Notes: generated by a model not told the origin, from the letters alone. Shown: positions 1 through 10,371, counted from the first letter of the stretch. The stretch is 34,222 nucleotides of DNA from Pigoraptor vietnamica (GCA_943704525.1 CALSCQ010002536.1:1-34222); one strand, 5' to 3'. Program-made: numbers and translations.

Positions 1-172
<172 letters not shown>

Positions 173-690
173 CTCTGTCTGTGCGTGCGTGCTCACACAA
201 AGCTGCAATCACAACAGCACCCGTCAGATGGAGGGCACGCGGACCACTGCAAGCGCCCATTTGCCAAAAGAAAGTCCGCCAGCAACACTCATCCCCAAAG
301 AACTCTGCTTCCACTCGCTCGTCCTCGCACACGTGCCACACCACGCCACTAACATTGGAGCTTCCCAAGTCTCGCAACCGACGCAACCCACAACCCGAGC
401 GACCCTCACCCTCTGTTTAAGTGCCCAACGTCACCCGCTCAGTGCGATCTCTCTCTCGAACCCAACTGCAAACCTAATCCAAAACAACAAAAATCAAGCT
501 GTGTAGAGAGTGGAGAAGGACGTTTCGTCACACACACGTGGAGACGATTTGAAGCAACCAGCCAAAAAAACCACAGCGCACCCCTTCGAGAGTGAGGGGA
601 GCACACACGGACACGCGCGGTAGGGTGGATTGAGAGGGTGGGCAATGCGAACGGACCCGTGTGGAGTGAAGCGTGACGCTGCGCAATACA

Positions 691-729
691 GGGGCACACA
701 CACGCACACGCGCACACACACACACACAT
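691..729. repeat. CA/CG-rich simple repeat
   Basis: A run of alternating CA with interspersed CG (cacacgcacacgcgcacaca and onward). It is purine-pyrimidine alternating throughout, so it has Z-DNA potential. It lies in intergenic DNA. Confidence 0.9.
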
Positions 730-825
730 CGATGGGGTGCGCCTAACTATGAAAATTTGTATGGCCCGTTTTATTTTATTTTTCGATCGAAAAAGAAAAA
801 AAAAACACATACGGACTGCAATCTA

Positions 826-879
826 ACCGAGATCTCGCTAATTTCTACCAGGTGCACTGTGCCTTAGCGAGATCTCGGT
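826..879. repeat. 16-bp perfect inverted repeat (hairpin)
   Basis: The left arm accgagatctcgctaa (826-841) is the exact reverse complement of ttagcgagatctcggt (864-879), separated by 22 nt. Each arm itself contains the palindrome cgagatctcg. It lies about 140 bp upstream of the LRRC46-like start codon. It could be a binding site for a dimeric factor or an RNA hairpin in a 5' leader; neither can be decided here. Confidence 0.85.
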
Positions 880-1016
880 AATATCTTGTCTGCATTCTTT
901 GCTCCACTTTGTCGATTCAAAAAACGGTTCAGTTCCAGCGCAACGTTTGCTGCCGCGTCTCTTCCGATCGCTCTGTCGCACTCGAGAGAGCTGTGGCATT
1001 ATCCATGTTGGCATCC

Positions 1017-1358
1017 ATGTCTGCGAAGGGCAGTAGGGATGACGTTGCTGGCGAGAGCGCGTCGGACCTGATTCTGCCGAAGAAAAGCGGTTGGTATTGA
1101 ATTCGCTGTTCGTGCGTTCGTGTGTAAGTGTGGTGTGGGTGCGTGCGTGCGTGCGTGTGTTGTGTGTGTGTGTGTGTGTGTGTGTGTGGAGTGTGTGCAT
1201 GTGTGCGTGCGTGCGAGTGTTTGTGCGTATAGCTTTTAACAACCCGGATTTTTCCAGTTGGATCGATTTCCGTGCATCTCATCGCGCGCCGTAACATTGC
1301 AAACCACGAGGCCCTCTCAGTGGAGGAGAGGTCCGTAGACCAAAAGCGTGTCTGTTCT

Positions 1359-1414
<56 letters not shown>

Positions 1415-1424
1415 GCGTGTGCGT

Positions 1425-1491
<67 letters not shown>

Positions 1492-3066
1492 TGTGTGTGT
1501 ATGTGTGCACCCCAATTCACAAACCAACACTGACTGTTATGCGCACTTAGGGCGGACGCCATCCATGCCATTCGCCGTGTCGCACTCGATCGCGAGGGCA
1601 TTTCAGCCATTGACGGCCTCGAGTGTCTCGGCGACGTAACGCATCTCTTCCTTCAACATGTGCGTATCTCCGAACAACTTGAAATTCACTCATTCGCATA
1701 GCGCCTGTTGCCCTCCCCCCCTCCCCCTCCCCCCCTCCTTCTTCTTCTGTGCGTTGCCGTTCGTTGTGAATTAGAGCTCACACAGTCCGTCTCGTAATGC
1801 ATGCACCCCACTTATACTTGCGTGCATGAACCGCCCCTCGTAGAATTCGATATCCCGCATTGAGAACCTTGAGCCCTTCGTGCACCTGCGCGTCCTTGCG
1901 CTCTTCGGGAATCGTATTCGCCGCGTGGAGAACGTGCGCACCCTCACCAGCCTCCAGTGGTTGGACCTGTCCGACAACGACATTGGCGAGTTTGTGGCCG
2001 GTGAGCGCGCACGCGGCGTCGTCCTTCGCTGGCCTGTGCGTGCGTCGATGGGCACATCGAGCTAATCCGACACCGGCTGAGAATTGTGTACTGAAATGTG
2101 TTCGCCTCTCGCTTATCCTCGACTCGCGCATCTGTGTCTCCCTGCTGCCCCTTTACTTGCACACGCATGCACGCGCCCACAGAGGAGTATCCGTCTTCCC
2201 TTCTCTTCCTGTGCCTGCGCGGCAACCCGGTTGCGGCGGAGGACGGCTACCGCGATCGCGTGATTAACGCACTGCCCAACCTGACGTCACTGGACGACGA
2301 GTTGATCGAAGGTCGCGCGGGTGACGACGAGAGTGGGGAGGAGGAGGAGGAAGAGAGCGCGGAGAGCGCAGAGCTGAGGTGCGTCCGAGTTGTGGAGGCC
2401 CGCAGTGAGTGGTTAAGCTTTCGCTGACGACAGTGCCGTTACCTGTACTTGTGTGTGTGCGTGTGTGTGTGTGTGTGTGTTGTTTGTTGTGTGTGTGTGC
2501 GTGTGCGTGTGCGTGTGTGTGTGTTGTTTGTTGTGTGTGTGTGCGTGTGCGTGTGCGTGTGTGTGTGTTGTTTGTTGTGTGTGTGTGTGTGCGTGTGCGT
2601 GTGTGTGTATTCGTGCAGTGAGGTCCGCCGCCGCATTGCCGAGCGCGTGGCCAACAACGAGGGCGTTCCGGACACATCGGGCGAAGGGCGCAACTTTTCC
2701 GACTTCACCAAAGAAATGCGGCAGCGGTCGCGGTTGAGGATCAAGGAGGTGGGTGACATTGTTATCTGAGTGACGTTGGTTGCAGAGTGCTCACGGTCCG
2801 CGCACGCTTGAGTGTGTGTTCCCTTGCGTGCCTGTCTGCTGTGTGTGTGTGTGTGTGTTGCTTTGTGACAGCTCCAACGTGTGAGCTCTTTTGTTACTCG
2901 CAATGCAACACGGTCGCACGCCAAGCCCTTCTGGCTGCACTTCCGCACTAAGTTTTTTGTCTTTGTAACGCAGCTTCAGCGTGAGCGCGCGCTGCGCACA
3001 GGCAAGATTGAGACGTCGACGCGAAGACGGGCCGACAGCGCCTCTGACGACGACAGCGCGAGTTGA
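1017..3066 (+). CDS. LRRC46: LRRC46-like leucine-rich repeat protein (7 exons, 276 aa)
   Basis: Exons by splice signal and phase: 1017-1089, 1258-1330, 1551-1659, 1844-2000, 2183-2378, 2619-2748, 2974-3066; total 831 nt, 276 residues. After a short polar N-terminus comes the segment [19 protein letters not shown], then [20 protein letters not shown], closely resembling the LRRC46 opening (ALITKRNL...VRLDREGI). Four to five LRRs follow ([43 protein letters not shown]), then an LRR cap with [18 protein letters not shown]. The C-terminus is acidic (a Glu run near 190) and then basic with a predicted coiled coil. LRRC46 is associated with sperm/cilium function in animals; a flagellar role here is inferred. 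Every junction keeps frame, which supports the model. The weakest splice is donor 1 (GTTGGT). Introns 2 and 5 are dominated by GT repeats. Confidence 0.88.
1371..1507. repeat. intronic GT/GC microsatellite (LRRC46 intron 2)
   Basis: A (GC)n start passes into (GT)n with an internal block of GCGTGT units, then a long pure GT run ending with two ATGT interruptions. It occupies most of intron 2 (1331-1550). Alternating purine-pyrimidine over about 135 bp is a classic Z-DNA-prone sequence. Its open frames (Cys-Val or His-Thr runs) are repeat artefacts. Confidence 0.95.
2449..2610. repeat. intronic GT tract with a 44-bp tandem repeat
   Basis: In LRRC46 intron 5 (2379-2618) a GT tract is organised into a higher-order unit starting TTGTTTGTTG followed by GT/GCGT repeats. 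The unit occurs at 2480-2523 and 2524-2567 as identical 44-nt copies, with a third, slightly altered copy from 2568. It ends only a few bases before the acceptor at 2616-2618. Confidence 0.9.
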
Positions 3067-3077
3067 ATGCACATAAA

Positions 3078-3078
<1 letters not shown>

Positions 3079-3110
<32 letters not shown>
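3079..3110. repeat. (CA)n microsatellite in LRRC46 3' region
   Basis: A run of about 15 CA units starts roughly a dozen bases after the LRRC46-like stop codon, probably within the 3' UTR. The remaining 3111-3360 is short intergenic DNA before the RING gene, with nothing recognisable beyond a GCGTGC tract just upstream of its ATG. Confidence 0.9.
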
Positions 3111-3115
<5 letters not shown>

Positions 3116-3360
3116 CCATTCGTCGAGCTGTCTTCGTCCTTGTCCTCGTTCGTGGGCAGTAAGCCGTGAAAAAAAAGCACTTATGCGAAGTCAGCCGCGT
3201 CCGCCATAGAACCCTCACCCCACCTAACATTTACTGGGTTCGCATGCCCCCACACAGCTGTTTTTCTTCAGCTCGGCTTGAAGAAAATCAATCTCACGTT
3301 TTATCTTAAAGCGCACAAGCGGCCATTCGCCCGCGTGCGCGCGTGCGTGCGTGCGTTGAA

Positions 3361-5427
3361 ATGGACGCTCTGGGGCAGTGGCTCCCCGTGGAGATTGCAG
3401 AGTGGCTACGGTGCCCGTCAGATTGGGACGCGCTGGAAAAGTGCGACGGCATCTCTTACGCCGAATCTGTCGCCGTGCCCTCGCGCACAGTCCTCCCCTT
3501 CGTCGCCTCTCTTTTTCTGCTGCTGGCGTTCGCCTTCCTCTGTCTTCCCGCGATCGACAGGACGTGGGTGCGTATAAGCTCACATCTCAAGCGCACCAAC
3601 CACCGCGTCGCGCACGCGGTCGCCGGCCTCCTCCTCACGTGCGCTGCGTGGTATGTCTGTGCATTGTTCTTCGCGCGCGCCGTCGAAATTGTGGCCGTGC
3701 GCGTGCCCTCCGTAATCGGGTTCAATCCGCCGTACTACGAACTCGGAGCGTGCTTATCCGACCCGGCGCCTCCCGGGTGCACCCGCAACTCCTTTGCGGC
3801 GGTCACGGGGACTCTCGTCGTGTGGAACGACGCGCTCTCGTCCGAACAGTGCGCCCAGTCGCTCTACCACGAGCGAGGACGCCTCACGCACGATGCAGCG
3901 CGGCTGGTGGTTGACATGCAGCGGTTTGTCGCCGTCGCGTCGTTCGCACTTCTTGCTGTGCGGCTGGCCGGCCTCGCGGCGACGTCGCTGGCGGACTTGG
4001 CCGGAGCCGCCACGTTCGTGCCTTTCGGGTCGCCACCGCCGCTGAAGTTCGCTGAAAGGCGGGCGCTTTACCGCGTGTGGCGCGCCGTCGAGTCGAAGCG
4101 GGCGCTGTGTCGCGGCGGCTGGCGAACGCGCGTGCGGGGCGTCCTCTCCGAGGTCGCCGTCCCCGCCTTCCACCTGCACTCCCTTGCGCTGCTCGCCACA
4201 TTCGGGTTGTCGCAGGTGTCGGGATACGGGATCGTCCTCGCCCACCTCCCGTGGTGTGTGGGCGTTGCGGTGATGGCCGTGCGCGCGGCGGCGGCGTGGG
4301 TGCCCGCGCTGCGCGTGTTTGCGGGACCCGCGGCGCCATTCCTGGCGCTCGTTGCATTTGCGCGCATGGCCGGCGTGACGCCGTCGCAGCTGTTAGGGGT
4401 CGCCGAGTATCGGTGGTTCTTTCCGTTGCTGCGGGACGTGCTCGGCAGCGCGCACGTGCCATCCTTTTTGCTCGTGCTCGCGCTGTCGTCGGTTAGCTTC
4501 CGCATGGGTGTCATGCTGGTCGCACCTCCCGAGGGCGGACGGAACATTCTGAAACGGTGCGCGGTTGCGCTCTACAACGACCTTGCACCGCTCTTCTACG
4601 TCTTCGTCATGCTTGCGTTTCGCGCGATGCGTCCGTCCGGCGACCTCCCCGCGTACGCGTGGGTCCTCTTTTGGGGCACTGTGTTTGTGCACGGGTGGCG
4701 CATCGTGTGGCTCTGCGCGCTATACGCGCTTGTGGGTTCGGCGGTGTACCGACGAAGTGCCGCCCCAAAGACCCTTGTCGAGGCCATGGAGGTCGAGGAT
4801 GCTGCGAATGGGACGCTGCAGTTTAGCCGCGGCATGTTTGATGCCGCGGCGGAGAGTCATTCCGTGACGCCGTCCGGCGATTCGGCGGCCCACCAAGCCG
4901 CGGTTCCTCGCGCCCACGCAGTGAGAGACGGCGTGGCACGCGCAGCTCCACCTGTTCTCAGAGCGACGAGAAATGGGAGCGCTCCCGCTCCGTCCCCGCG
5001 CACCTTTCGCACCTTGCCGCGCGCTGTCGCCGACCGCGTCGCGTCCGAGCGAGTGCAGCGGGGTGCTTCAGCGCCTCCGGACATTGGGTCCAGTCGAAGC
5101 CCTGCGAGGGTCGCAAAGAGCGCGCGAGACCTTGGAGTGGTGACTGAGGATGCCGATGCTGCGCCTCCGTCGCCCTCGCCCCCGTCGTCGTCTGCCCGCA
5201 CGGCGGGGCTCCGGAGGGCTGCGGGCGCGCCCACGCACTCTGGGCCGGCCGGAGAGCTGGACTGTGTCGTGTGCTGGGTCGGGCGGAGGGAGTTTGCCGT
5301 GCTGGACTGCGGCCACTTCTGCCTGTGCGCGACGTGCGTGGAGGAGCTGATGGAACGCGCCGATGGGGTGGAGTGCCCCACGTGTCGGGCGCCGGCGACT
5401 GAGTTTAGGAGGATATTCGTGGCGTAG
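3361..5427 (+). CDS. multi-pass membrane protein with C-terminal RING finger (688 aa, single exon)
   Basis: The first in-frame ATG is at 3361 (MDALGQWLPVEIAEWL), just after a GCGTGC tract, and the frame stays open to TAG at 5425-5427 with no intron needed. Several hydrophobic segments (around residues 44-60, 88-112, 193-215, 280-300, 305-325, 330-345, 370-390, 410-425 and 440-465) indicate a multi-pass membrane protein. A low-complexity Ala/Ser/Pro linker (about 485-625) follows. The C-terminus is a RING: CVVC, then DCGHFCLCATC, then CPTC, ending in RRIFVA. This resembles the terminal RINGs of membrane E3 ligases such as RNF26 or MUL1-like proteins and of Neuralized. Likely a membrane-anchored ubiquitin ligase; substrate unknown. 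The absence of introns is unusual in this window. A second gene with a similar terminal RING lies at 8552-10068. Confidence 0.85.
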   Translation: MDALGQWLPVEIAEWLRCPSDWDALEKCDGISYAESVAVPSRTVLPFVASLFLLLAFAFLCLPAIDRTWVRISSHLKRTNHRVAHAVAGLLLTCAAWYVCALFFARAVEIVAVRVPSVIGFNPPYYELGACLSDPAPPGCTRNSFAAVTGTLVVWNDALSSEQCAQSLYHERGRLTHDAARLVVDMQRFVAVASFALLAVRLAGLAATSLADLAGAATFVPFGSPPPLKFAERRALYRVWRAVESKRALCRGGWRTRVRGVLSEVAVPAFHLHSLALLATFGLSQVSGYGIVLAHLPWCVGVAVMAVRAAAAWVPALRVFAGPAAPFLALVAFARMAGVTPSQLLGVAEYRWFFPLLRDVLGSAHVPSFLLVLALSSVSFRMGVMLVAPPEGGRNILKRCAVALYNDLAPLFYVFVMLAFRAMRPSGDLPAYAWVLFWGTVFVHGWRIVWLCALYALVGSAVYRRSAAPKTLVEAMEVEDAANGTLQFSRGMFDAAAESHSVTPSGDSAAHQAAVPRAHAVRDGVARAAPPVLRATRNGSAPAPSPRTFRTLPRAVADRVASERVQRGASAPPDIGSSRSPARVAKSARDLGVVTEDADAAPPSPSPPSSSARTAGLRRAAGAPTHSGPAGELDCVVCWVGRREFAVLDCGHFCLCATCVEELMERADGVECPTCRAPATEFRRIFVA

Positions 5428-5988
5428 ATTGTGAGTTTGCCAGAAGAAAAAGGCTCTTGTTTGACTAAAATTATGCATCGCTGCGTTGCCCGCGAATGGA
5501 CGCGCACAATACGCACTCGTGCGCGCGCAGTGCGGGACCCGTTTGTGGGCGTGATGGAGCGCCTTGAGAGGAAAAGTGTGCACGACACACACACTCATCA
5601 TACAAAGTGCAAGTGCACCCAAACGTGCCGTGACGTCACGGTCCGTGTGGCTGATCCAACTCTTGGGGTGCATTTTCTTTGCCGGCCGCGTTGGTGCCTG
5701 GGGAAAACGATGCACTTTGACTGCGTTTTGCCGTGGACAGCAAAGCGACATCTCTCGCATTGTGTGTGCAGAGTTCCTGGGCGCGGCCTGGCAGAGGTGC
5801 GAACTTATGCGGCCGTCACACACAGAATCAGTGTGTTGGTGGCAAAGTGTTGGCAATTCTCGCGCACAAGCTGACGCGCTTTAAGGGAGGCAACGTCGCT
5901 TACCTCTGACTCGTAAAGAGAACTTCTGGCTGTCTTTATTCCCTTACTCTTAGGTGTCTGTCTTCATCTTTTTCTGCAGGAAGCGTGA
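5428..5988. other. intergenic region between RING gene and adenosine deaminase
   Basis: About 560 bases with no supported gene. It contains a perfect CRE-type palindrome at 5628-5641 (listed separately). A pyrimidine-rich stretch ending in CTGCAG at 5974-5979, only 9 bases before the ADA ATG, looks like a 3' splice site, so the ADA transcript may have a 5' UTR intron in this region. Confidence 0.5.
5628..5641. promoter_or_regulatory. CRE-type palindrome (bZIP site) upstream of ADA
   Basis: The 14-bp perfect palindrome ccgtgacgtcacgg contains the full cAMP-response-element core TGACGTCA. It lies about 350 bp upstream of the adenosine deaminase start. Such cores are bound by CREB/ATF-family bZIP dimers; function here is inferred from the motif only. 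Confidence 0.45.
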
Positions 5989-8037
5989 ATGACAATGTCG
6001 CACCCGCCCCACGTGCACCGGCGGTCGTCGTGCTGCGGCGACGAGACGCTCCACGAGCGGCACACAAAGGCCCTCCCGCCAAAGACGAAGGTTGAACTGC
6101 ACGTGCATCTCGACGGGTCCATACGCACAGAGACAATCATGCGAGTGGCAAAGTGGGTGTTGCTGACTGCATCTCGCGGTTCAGACCTCGTGTGCGTTTA
6201 AGTGTAACGGCTAACTTGTTGCTGGTGCACGCACGCGAGTGCGTACACACTCTGTCGTGCGTTGAATGAAAGAGCCTCTCTCACGACGACGCAAATTGCG
6301 TGCCGCAGGGAGCGCGGCATTCATCTTCCCGCGAAGACGGTCGATGAGCTGCACAAACACGTGACGGTGCCCAAGGGCTGCAAGTCGCTCACAGAGTTTC
6401 TATCGACTTTTGCGCACTTCATTCCCGTGTTTCGGTGAGCGGCGTTTCGCGCGCCATTGCTTTGATCCTGAAACACCTTTCGCCGCATTATTGCATACAG
6501 TACCGCACAACACTCACAAAGTGTGGCCGCGTTGCAGCGGCTCGGCGGAGGCAATCGAGACGATCGCCTATGAATTCTGCGAGGACAGGCGTCGCGAGGG
6601 GATTGCGTACGCAGAGGCACGCTATGCGCCGCACCTTCTTGCGGACGACAAGCTGTCGGCGGAGGACGTCGTCCGCGCCATCAACCGCGGCCTTGAGCGC
6701 GGGCAAAGGGACTTTGACATTATCGTGCGGTCGCTGCTCTGCTGCATGCGCCACGAGCCAGGTGCGCCGTCCGTTGCTGTCGCCGCCCCTTCTCCGTCTC
6801 CGTGACAGCTTCTCGCACCGTTGCTACGAGAACTTGGGTGGAGGAGGGGGAGGGGGCTGTTGTGTACACAGACCGTCATCTGCAATGCGCTTTTATCGAC
6901 ACATGTCTCTGTCCCATGTTGCAATCGCGCAGCGTGGTCCATGGAAGTTGCCAAGCTGTGTGAGAAGTTTGCCGGCGAGGGCGTCGTTGGCATTGATTTG
7001 GCGGGCGACGAGTTCAACTTTCCCGCCGAGCCCCACGCGCCTGCGTTCGATTGTGAGTGACGCAGCTGTTTCGCCATGGATGACGGGGGCTGGGGGCAGC
7101 GGCTTTTCCGTGTCGTCAGCAGCCGTGGCGTCAGCAGCGGTACATTGCCTTGAGCGTCATGGTCGATGTCAATAGGTGTGCGTGCCTGGGAGTTGCATTC
7201 GTCCAATTCACACCGATGCGCATTCCCACTCAGACGCCAAAGCGCACGGCATCCGCCGAACTGTCCACGCGGGCGAGTCGGGGCCTGCCTCCAACGTTGC
7301 GCAGGTACCCTCTCTTGTCTGCACTCCGCGCATACTTTTGTGTGCGGTACTGAAATCGAGTGCTGCCATCCACGCGGTCCCCGCACCTTCTGACTCTGTT
7401 ACGTCGCTCGCCGCGCAGGCAATCGACCTCCTTCACGCCGAGCGCATCGGCCACGGATATCACGTGATTGACGACGAGGGCATTTACGCGCGCGTCAAGG
7501 TATGCCCGCCGTTCCTTCTCTCTCGCTCTCTCTGCACTAGCGCGATAGGAACGAACTGAGGTCTCCGCCCTAGCTTGCTTCCCTCGGCGTCTAAATTTCA
7601 CTCGTGACCTCGCCACTCTAGGCGCTGGACGTGCACCTCGAGTGCTGCCTCACAAGCAGCGTCTGCACGTGCGCGGTGACGGCCGGTTGGCACTGCCACC
7701 CCGTCGTGCGCTTTGCGGCGGACGCGGCCAACTTCTCGCTCAGCACCGACGACCCGGCCGTGTGCAACACGACGCTCAAGGAAGAGTTCTCGGTCGCGAC
7801 CGCCAAGGTCGGCCTCGATCCCGGCACTCTTTCCCGCACGGTGAGTTTACAATTGCTGCCTGGGTCAAGTCTGCATTATGCTAATGGGCGCTTGTGGCGC
7901 AGGTGTTCAATGCCGCACGGTCGTCGTTCCTTCCCGAGGCCGAAAAGGCGAAACTCATCGCCGACCTCCTTGCAGAGTACATTCCGAAGGGTTTGCACGC
8001 GTCCGTGGGCACTCTGCTGGAAAAGGGCGAGCCGTAG
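5989..8037 (+). CDS. ADA: adenosine deaminase (8 exons, 379 aa)
   Basis: Exons: 5989-6152, 6309-6434, 6538-6761, 6933-7052, 7234-7304, 7419-7499, 7622-7840, 7903-8037; 1140 nt, 379 residues, all phases consistent. The protein is a metal-dependent amidohydrolase converting adenosine to inosine (EC 3.5.4.4) in purine salvage, presumably cytosolic. Visible active-site elements in order: HVHLDGS with zinc ligands H38 and H40; TVHAGE with zinc ligand H223 and proton donor E226; ERIGHGYH with H247; and STDDP with zinc ligand D305 and neighbouring D306. The length is close to the animal enzyme (about 360). A second ATG (MSHPP) lies two codons into the reading frame and could be the start. Exon 5 was set to the acceptor at 7231-7233 because it gives the family-like FDYAKAHGIRRTVHAGE join. 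The usual C-P-W/T-S segment is present as CLTSSVCTCAV, a slightly divergent, Cys-rich version. Confidence 0.93.
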
Positions 8038-8040
8038 TGC

Positions 8041-8066
8041 CGTTGCTTTGGGCAACGAATAATAAA
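8041..8066 (+). terminator. ADA 3'-end hairpin and poly(A) signal
   Basis: Just after the ADA stop codon a 6-bp stem cgttgc/gcaacg with a 5-nt loop (8041-8057) is followed by a canonical AATAAA at 8061-8066. The AATAAA is the likely polyadenylation signal. The hairpin may be incidental. Confidence 0.5.
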
Positions 8067-8551
8067 CCCGCTCGTTCAGAGAAAAAAAACGAAAACCAAC
8101 GCCAACGCCCCAACAGGACGGGCACCATTTGTTATTTGAATGTGTGCGAAATTTCTCCTCAAATGCGACTCACTTCAAATTAAATGCGCCGAGCTCGCAG
8201 GGGCGTTACTCCACTTTCCTGGAAAAGTGCTCGAGCAAGTGGAGCGGCGGCTCATCATGTTCAAGATGATATCAGTCCAGGTCGTCATGATGAGCCCGGT
8301 GGTGCCATACTGTGGGTTTGATGACGCTATCCCACGAACAGTTTTCAGCGAAAACTTGCGAATACACAAAAGACAGCCCACACACTGACACACAGACACG
8401 CAGACGCACATTCCCGCGCACAACAAGAAGGACAGGCGCGGGCATCGCTGTTGACTGAAGAGCAGCTGTAATGCGAGTCCTCGATTATCAGCGACACGCG
8501 TAGTGTGACTGCGATCGGCTACTGTCGCCGACTCCCACGCAGAGCGGAAGA
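8067..8551. other. intergenic region before the second RING gene
   Basis: About 480 bases without a supported gene. An 11-bp inverted repeat ggctcatcatg / catgatgagcc (8249-8259 and 8286-8296, loop 26 nt) is the only structure I see. A short CA-rich stretch lies near 8380-8410. Confidence 0.5.
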
Positions 8552-10068
8552 ATGGAAGGCGCTGCGCAGAGTGAGCCTTCTCCGATGGAGATCGACGGCG
8601 CATCCTCGTCGAATTTCCCTTTGCTACAGAATGTGCTTGCCCTCGACGAGACGTTTCGTCGGTGAGTGGCATTTCCTGTCCGCCACTGCCTCTCTCAGTC
8701 TCAGTGTGCCCTAATCCCGCTCACCCGTCGCGCAGTGAGTTGCAGCGTGAACTCGAATGTGTGCGGGGAAAGGGCGGTGCATCGGACAGGAACAAGCGCG
8801 GGGTGCTCGAGACGTTCCTCCGTCGCGCCGAAGCAGCGGGGACATCCTCATCCCACGCAAACGGTGGTCGCCGCGAGCGCAGTCGCCTTCCGTCTCCTGG
8901 ACCCACAGGCGTCCGTGCGCGCGTAACCCGCTTCTCGACGCGCACCCTTGCGCGCTCCAATTCACGGCCGGGTGTGTCCGACGCTGGCGATGACAGAGCG
9001 GCCGCCCCCGTGACCGCTGAATTGCAGGAGCTTGCACAGCGGTCGCTCGTGCGTTCGATTCTCGGCGATGCCACGCTGTCGTCGCGCATGGAACGCTATG
9101 TGGTGCGGGCAGCCGAGCGCTTTAGCACCGACCCGACGCACGTGTATGCACGCGTGCAGCGAGTACCGCGCGAGAGAGTGCCTCGCACTGCCGGTGTGAT
9201 GCCTGCGGGGGCGTCGACGACGCGCGCGTCCAGCCGCTCGCCGCCGCTGCAGGCAGACTCCGTGCGCATGACCGTCTCGGTCACTGAGCAAGTTCGCGGG
9301 GAAGTGCACGTGCTGTCCTCGTGGCGGCGTGTGTCGCAGATGCTCGCGAGTGACTTTCGCGGGTCACTCGAGGCGCACATTGCGCGGCGGGTTCAGCGCG
9401 TGCGCACCGCCCTTCGCCACGGGACCGGCGTCGCGGCGTGGGCTACAATGATGGATCGGTATTATGGCCAGGAAGACGCGATCACTGGCAGCATGCGAGC
9501 GGGAGCAAACGCGTTCGAGGATGCCGTCGCGCAGCACGACGGTGGCGAGGGTGGTTTTGCCGCGAGTTTGCGGCGGCGCGAGGGACGGCCCGAGCACGTG
9601 ATGCGCGGCGGAGGGCAGCAGTTTCGGTCGATGTGGGCGGACACGGACGTGCGCAGAGTGCAGGACGACGCCACGCTGTCGTCTCTGAGAACCAGCGTTG
9701 AGAGACTGCAAGAGCAAGTTGCGGAGCTGCGTCGGGTGATGGCTGTGAGCGTCGATTTACAGCTGGACACGCACCTCTACGTGCGGCAGGAAGTGGCGGC
9801 CGCCATTGCGCGTGCGCAGCTGCAGGGTTCGTGCGACAACGCGCAGGCGTGGGGCGTACACGGTGCTGCCGGTCAGCACAGGCACGTTGCCGGGACGTCG
9901 GCGTCGGCGTGCGTCGTGTGTCTTGAGCAGAATTCCGACACGCTGCTCTACGGCTGTGGCCATTTGTGCGTGTGCACGCCGTGCGGTAGGACCCTCAAGG
10001 CGGAGCGCAGAAACTGCCCAGTGTGCAGAGCGCCCATTCGCGACGCTGTGCGCGTGTTCACGTCGTAG
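8552..10068 (+). CDS. RING-finger protein with coiled coil (2 exons, 480 aa)
   Basis: Exon 1 is 8552-8661 (MEGAAQSEPSPMEIDG...), exon 2 is 8736-10068, joined by a 74-nt GT-AG intron in phase (ETFRRELQRELE). The N-terminal half is Arg/Ser-rich and low complexity. A helical segment around residues 205-305 is followed by a leucine-patterned coiled coil (SLRTSVERLQEQVAELRRVM, near 350-370). The C-terminus is a RING: CVVCLEQNSDTLLYGCGH, then CVCTPC, then CPVCRAPIRDAVRVFTS. The LLYGCGHLCVCTPC pattern is typical of Neuralized and related plant/protist RING-HC domains. Probably a soluble E3 ubiquitin ligase that may oligomerise through the coiled coil; substrate unknown. Its RING resembles that of the gene at 3361-5427 in sequence and in lying at the very C-terminus. 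Confidence 0.85.
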
Positions 10069-10371
10069 CGACATTCGTTCGCTCGGCGCTGTACATATAT
10101 AAAGCAACAAAGATATATATCACTACGGTGTCAAGTCATGCTCACAAACAACCGCCCAACCCTTACAGAAATTCATTGGCGAAACGTCCTCCCTCGTACA
10201 GAGGTACAGGCCGCTTCGTATTTTTTTGCGCACGACAGCAACGACAGACACACAATAGAGCGACAACGCAGACAGACGCGGGCGCGCGGCAGCAGAGCGA
10301 CCATTTCCGTCACACTAAGGCAACAGTAACTCCTGGGGAGTCGAATGCCCTATCGGCATCGGCGCATTCTC
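10069..10371. other. convergent 3' intergenic region
   Basis: The second RING gene and synaptojanin converge on these 303 bases. An AT-rich stretch (tacatatataaagcaacaaa and a later gatatatatcac, near 10093-10122) sits shortly after the RING stop and may hold its polyadenylation element. No gene is seen. Confidence 0.5.

Larger units (their letters stand above)
173..1016. other. intergenic region upstream of the LRRC46-like gene
   Basis: About 840 bases with no coding sequence I can support; open frames here lack splice-consistent continuation or family similarity. It holds a CA/CG-rich tract near 691-729, a short A-rich run near 789-805, and a 16-bp inverted repeat at 826-879 (listed separately). 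It would serve as a shared upstream region if the exon at 116-172 is real. I looked for an X-box here because the next gene is ciliary and did not see a convincing one. Confidence 0.5.

Noticed and set aside
929-1510. 193-aa minus-strand frame of His-Thr repeats (and plus-strand Cys-Val repeats)
   Set aside because: Pure translation of the GT/CA microsatellites in LRRC46 intron 2 and nearby; crosses exons of a better-supported gene.
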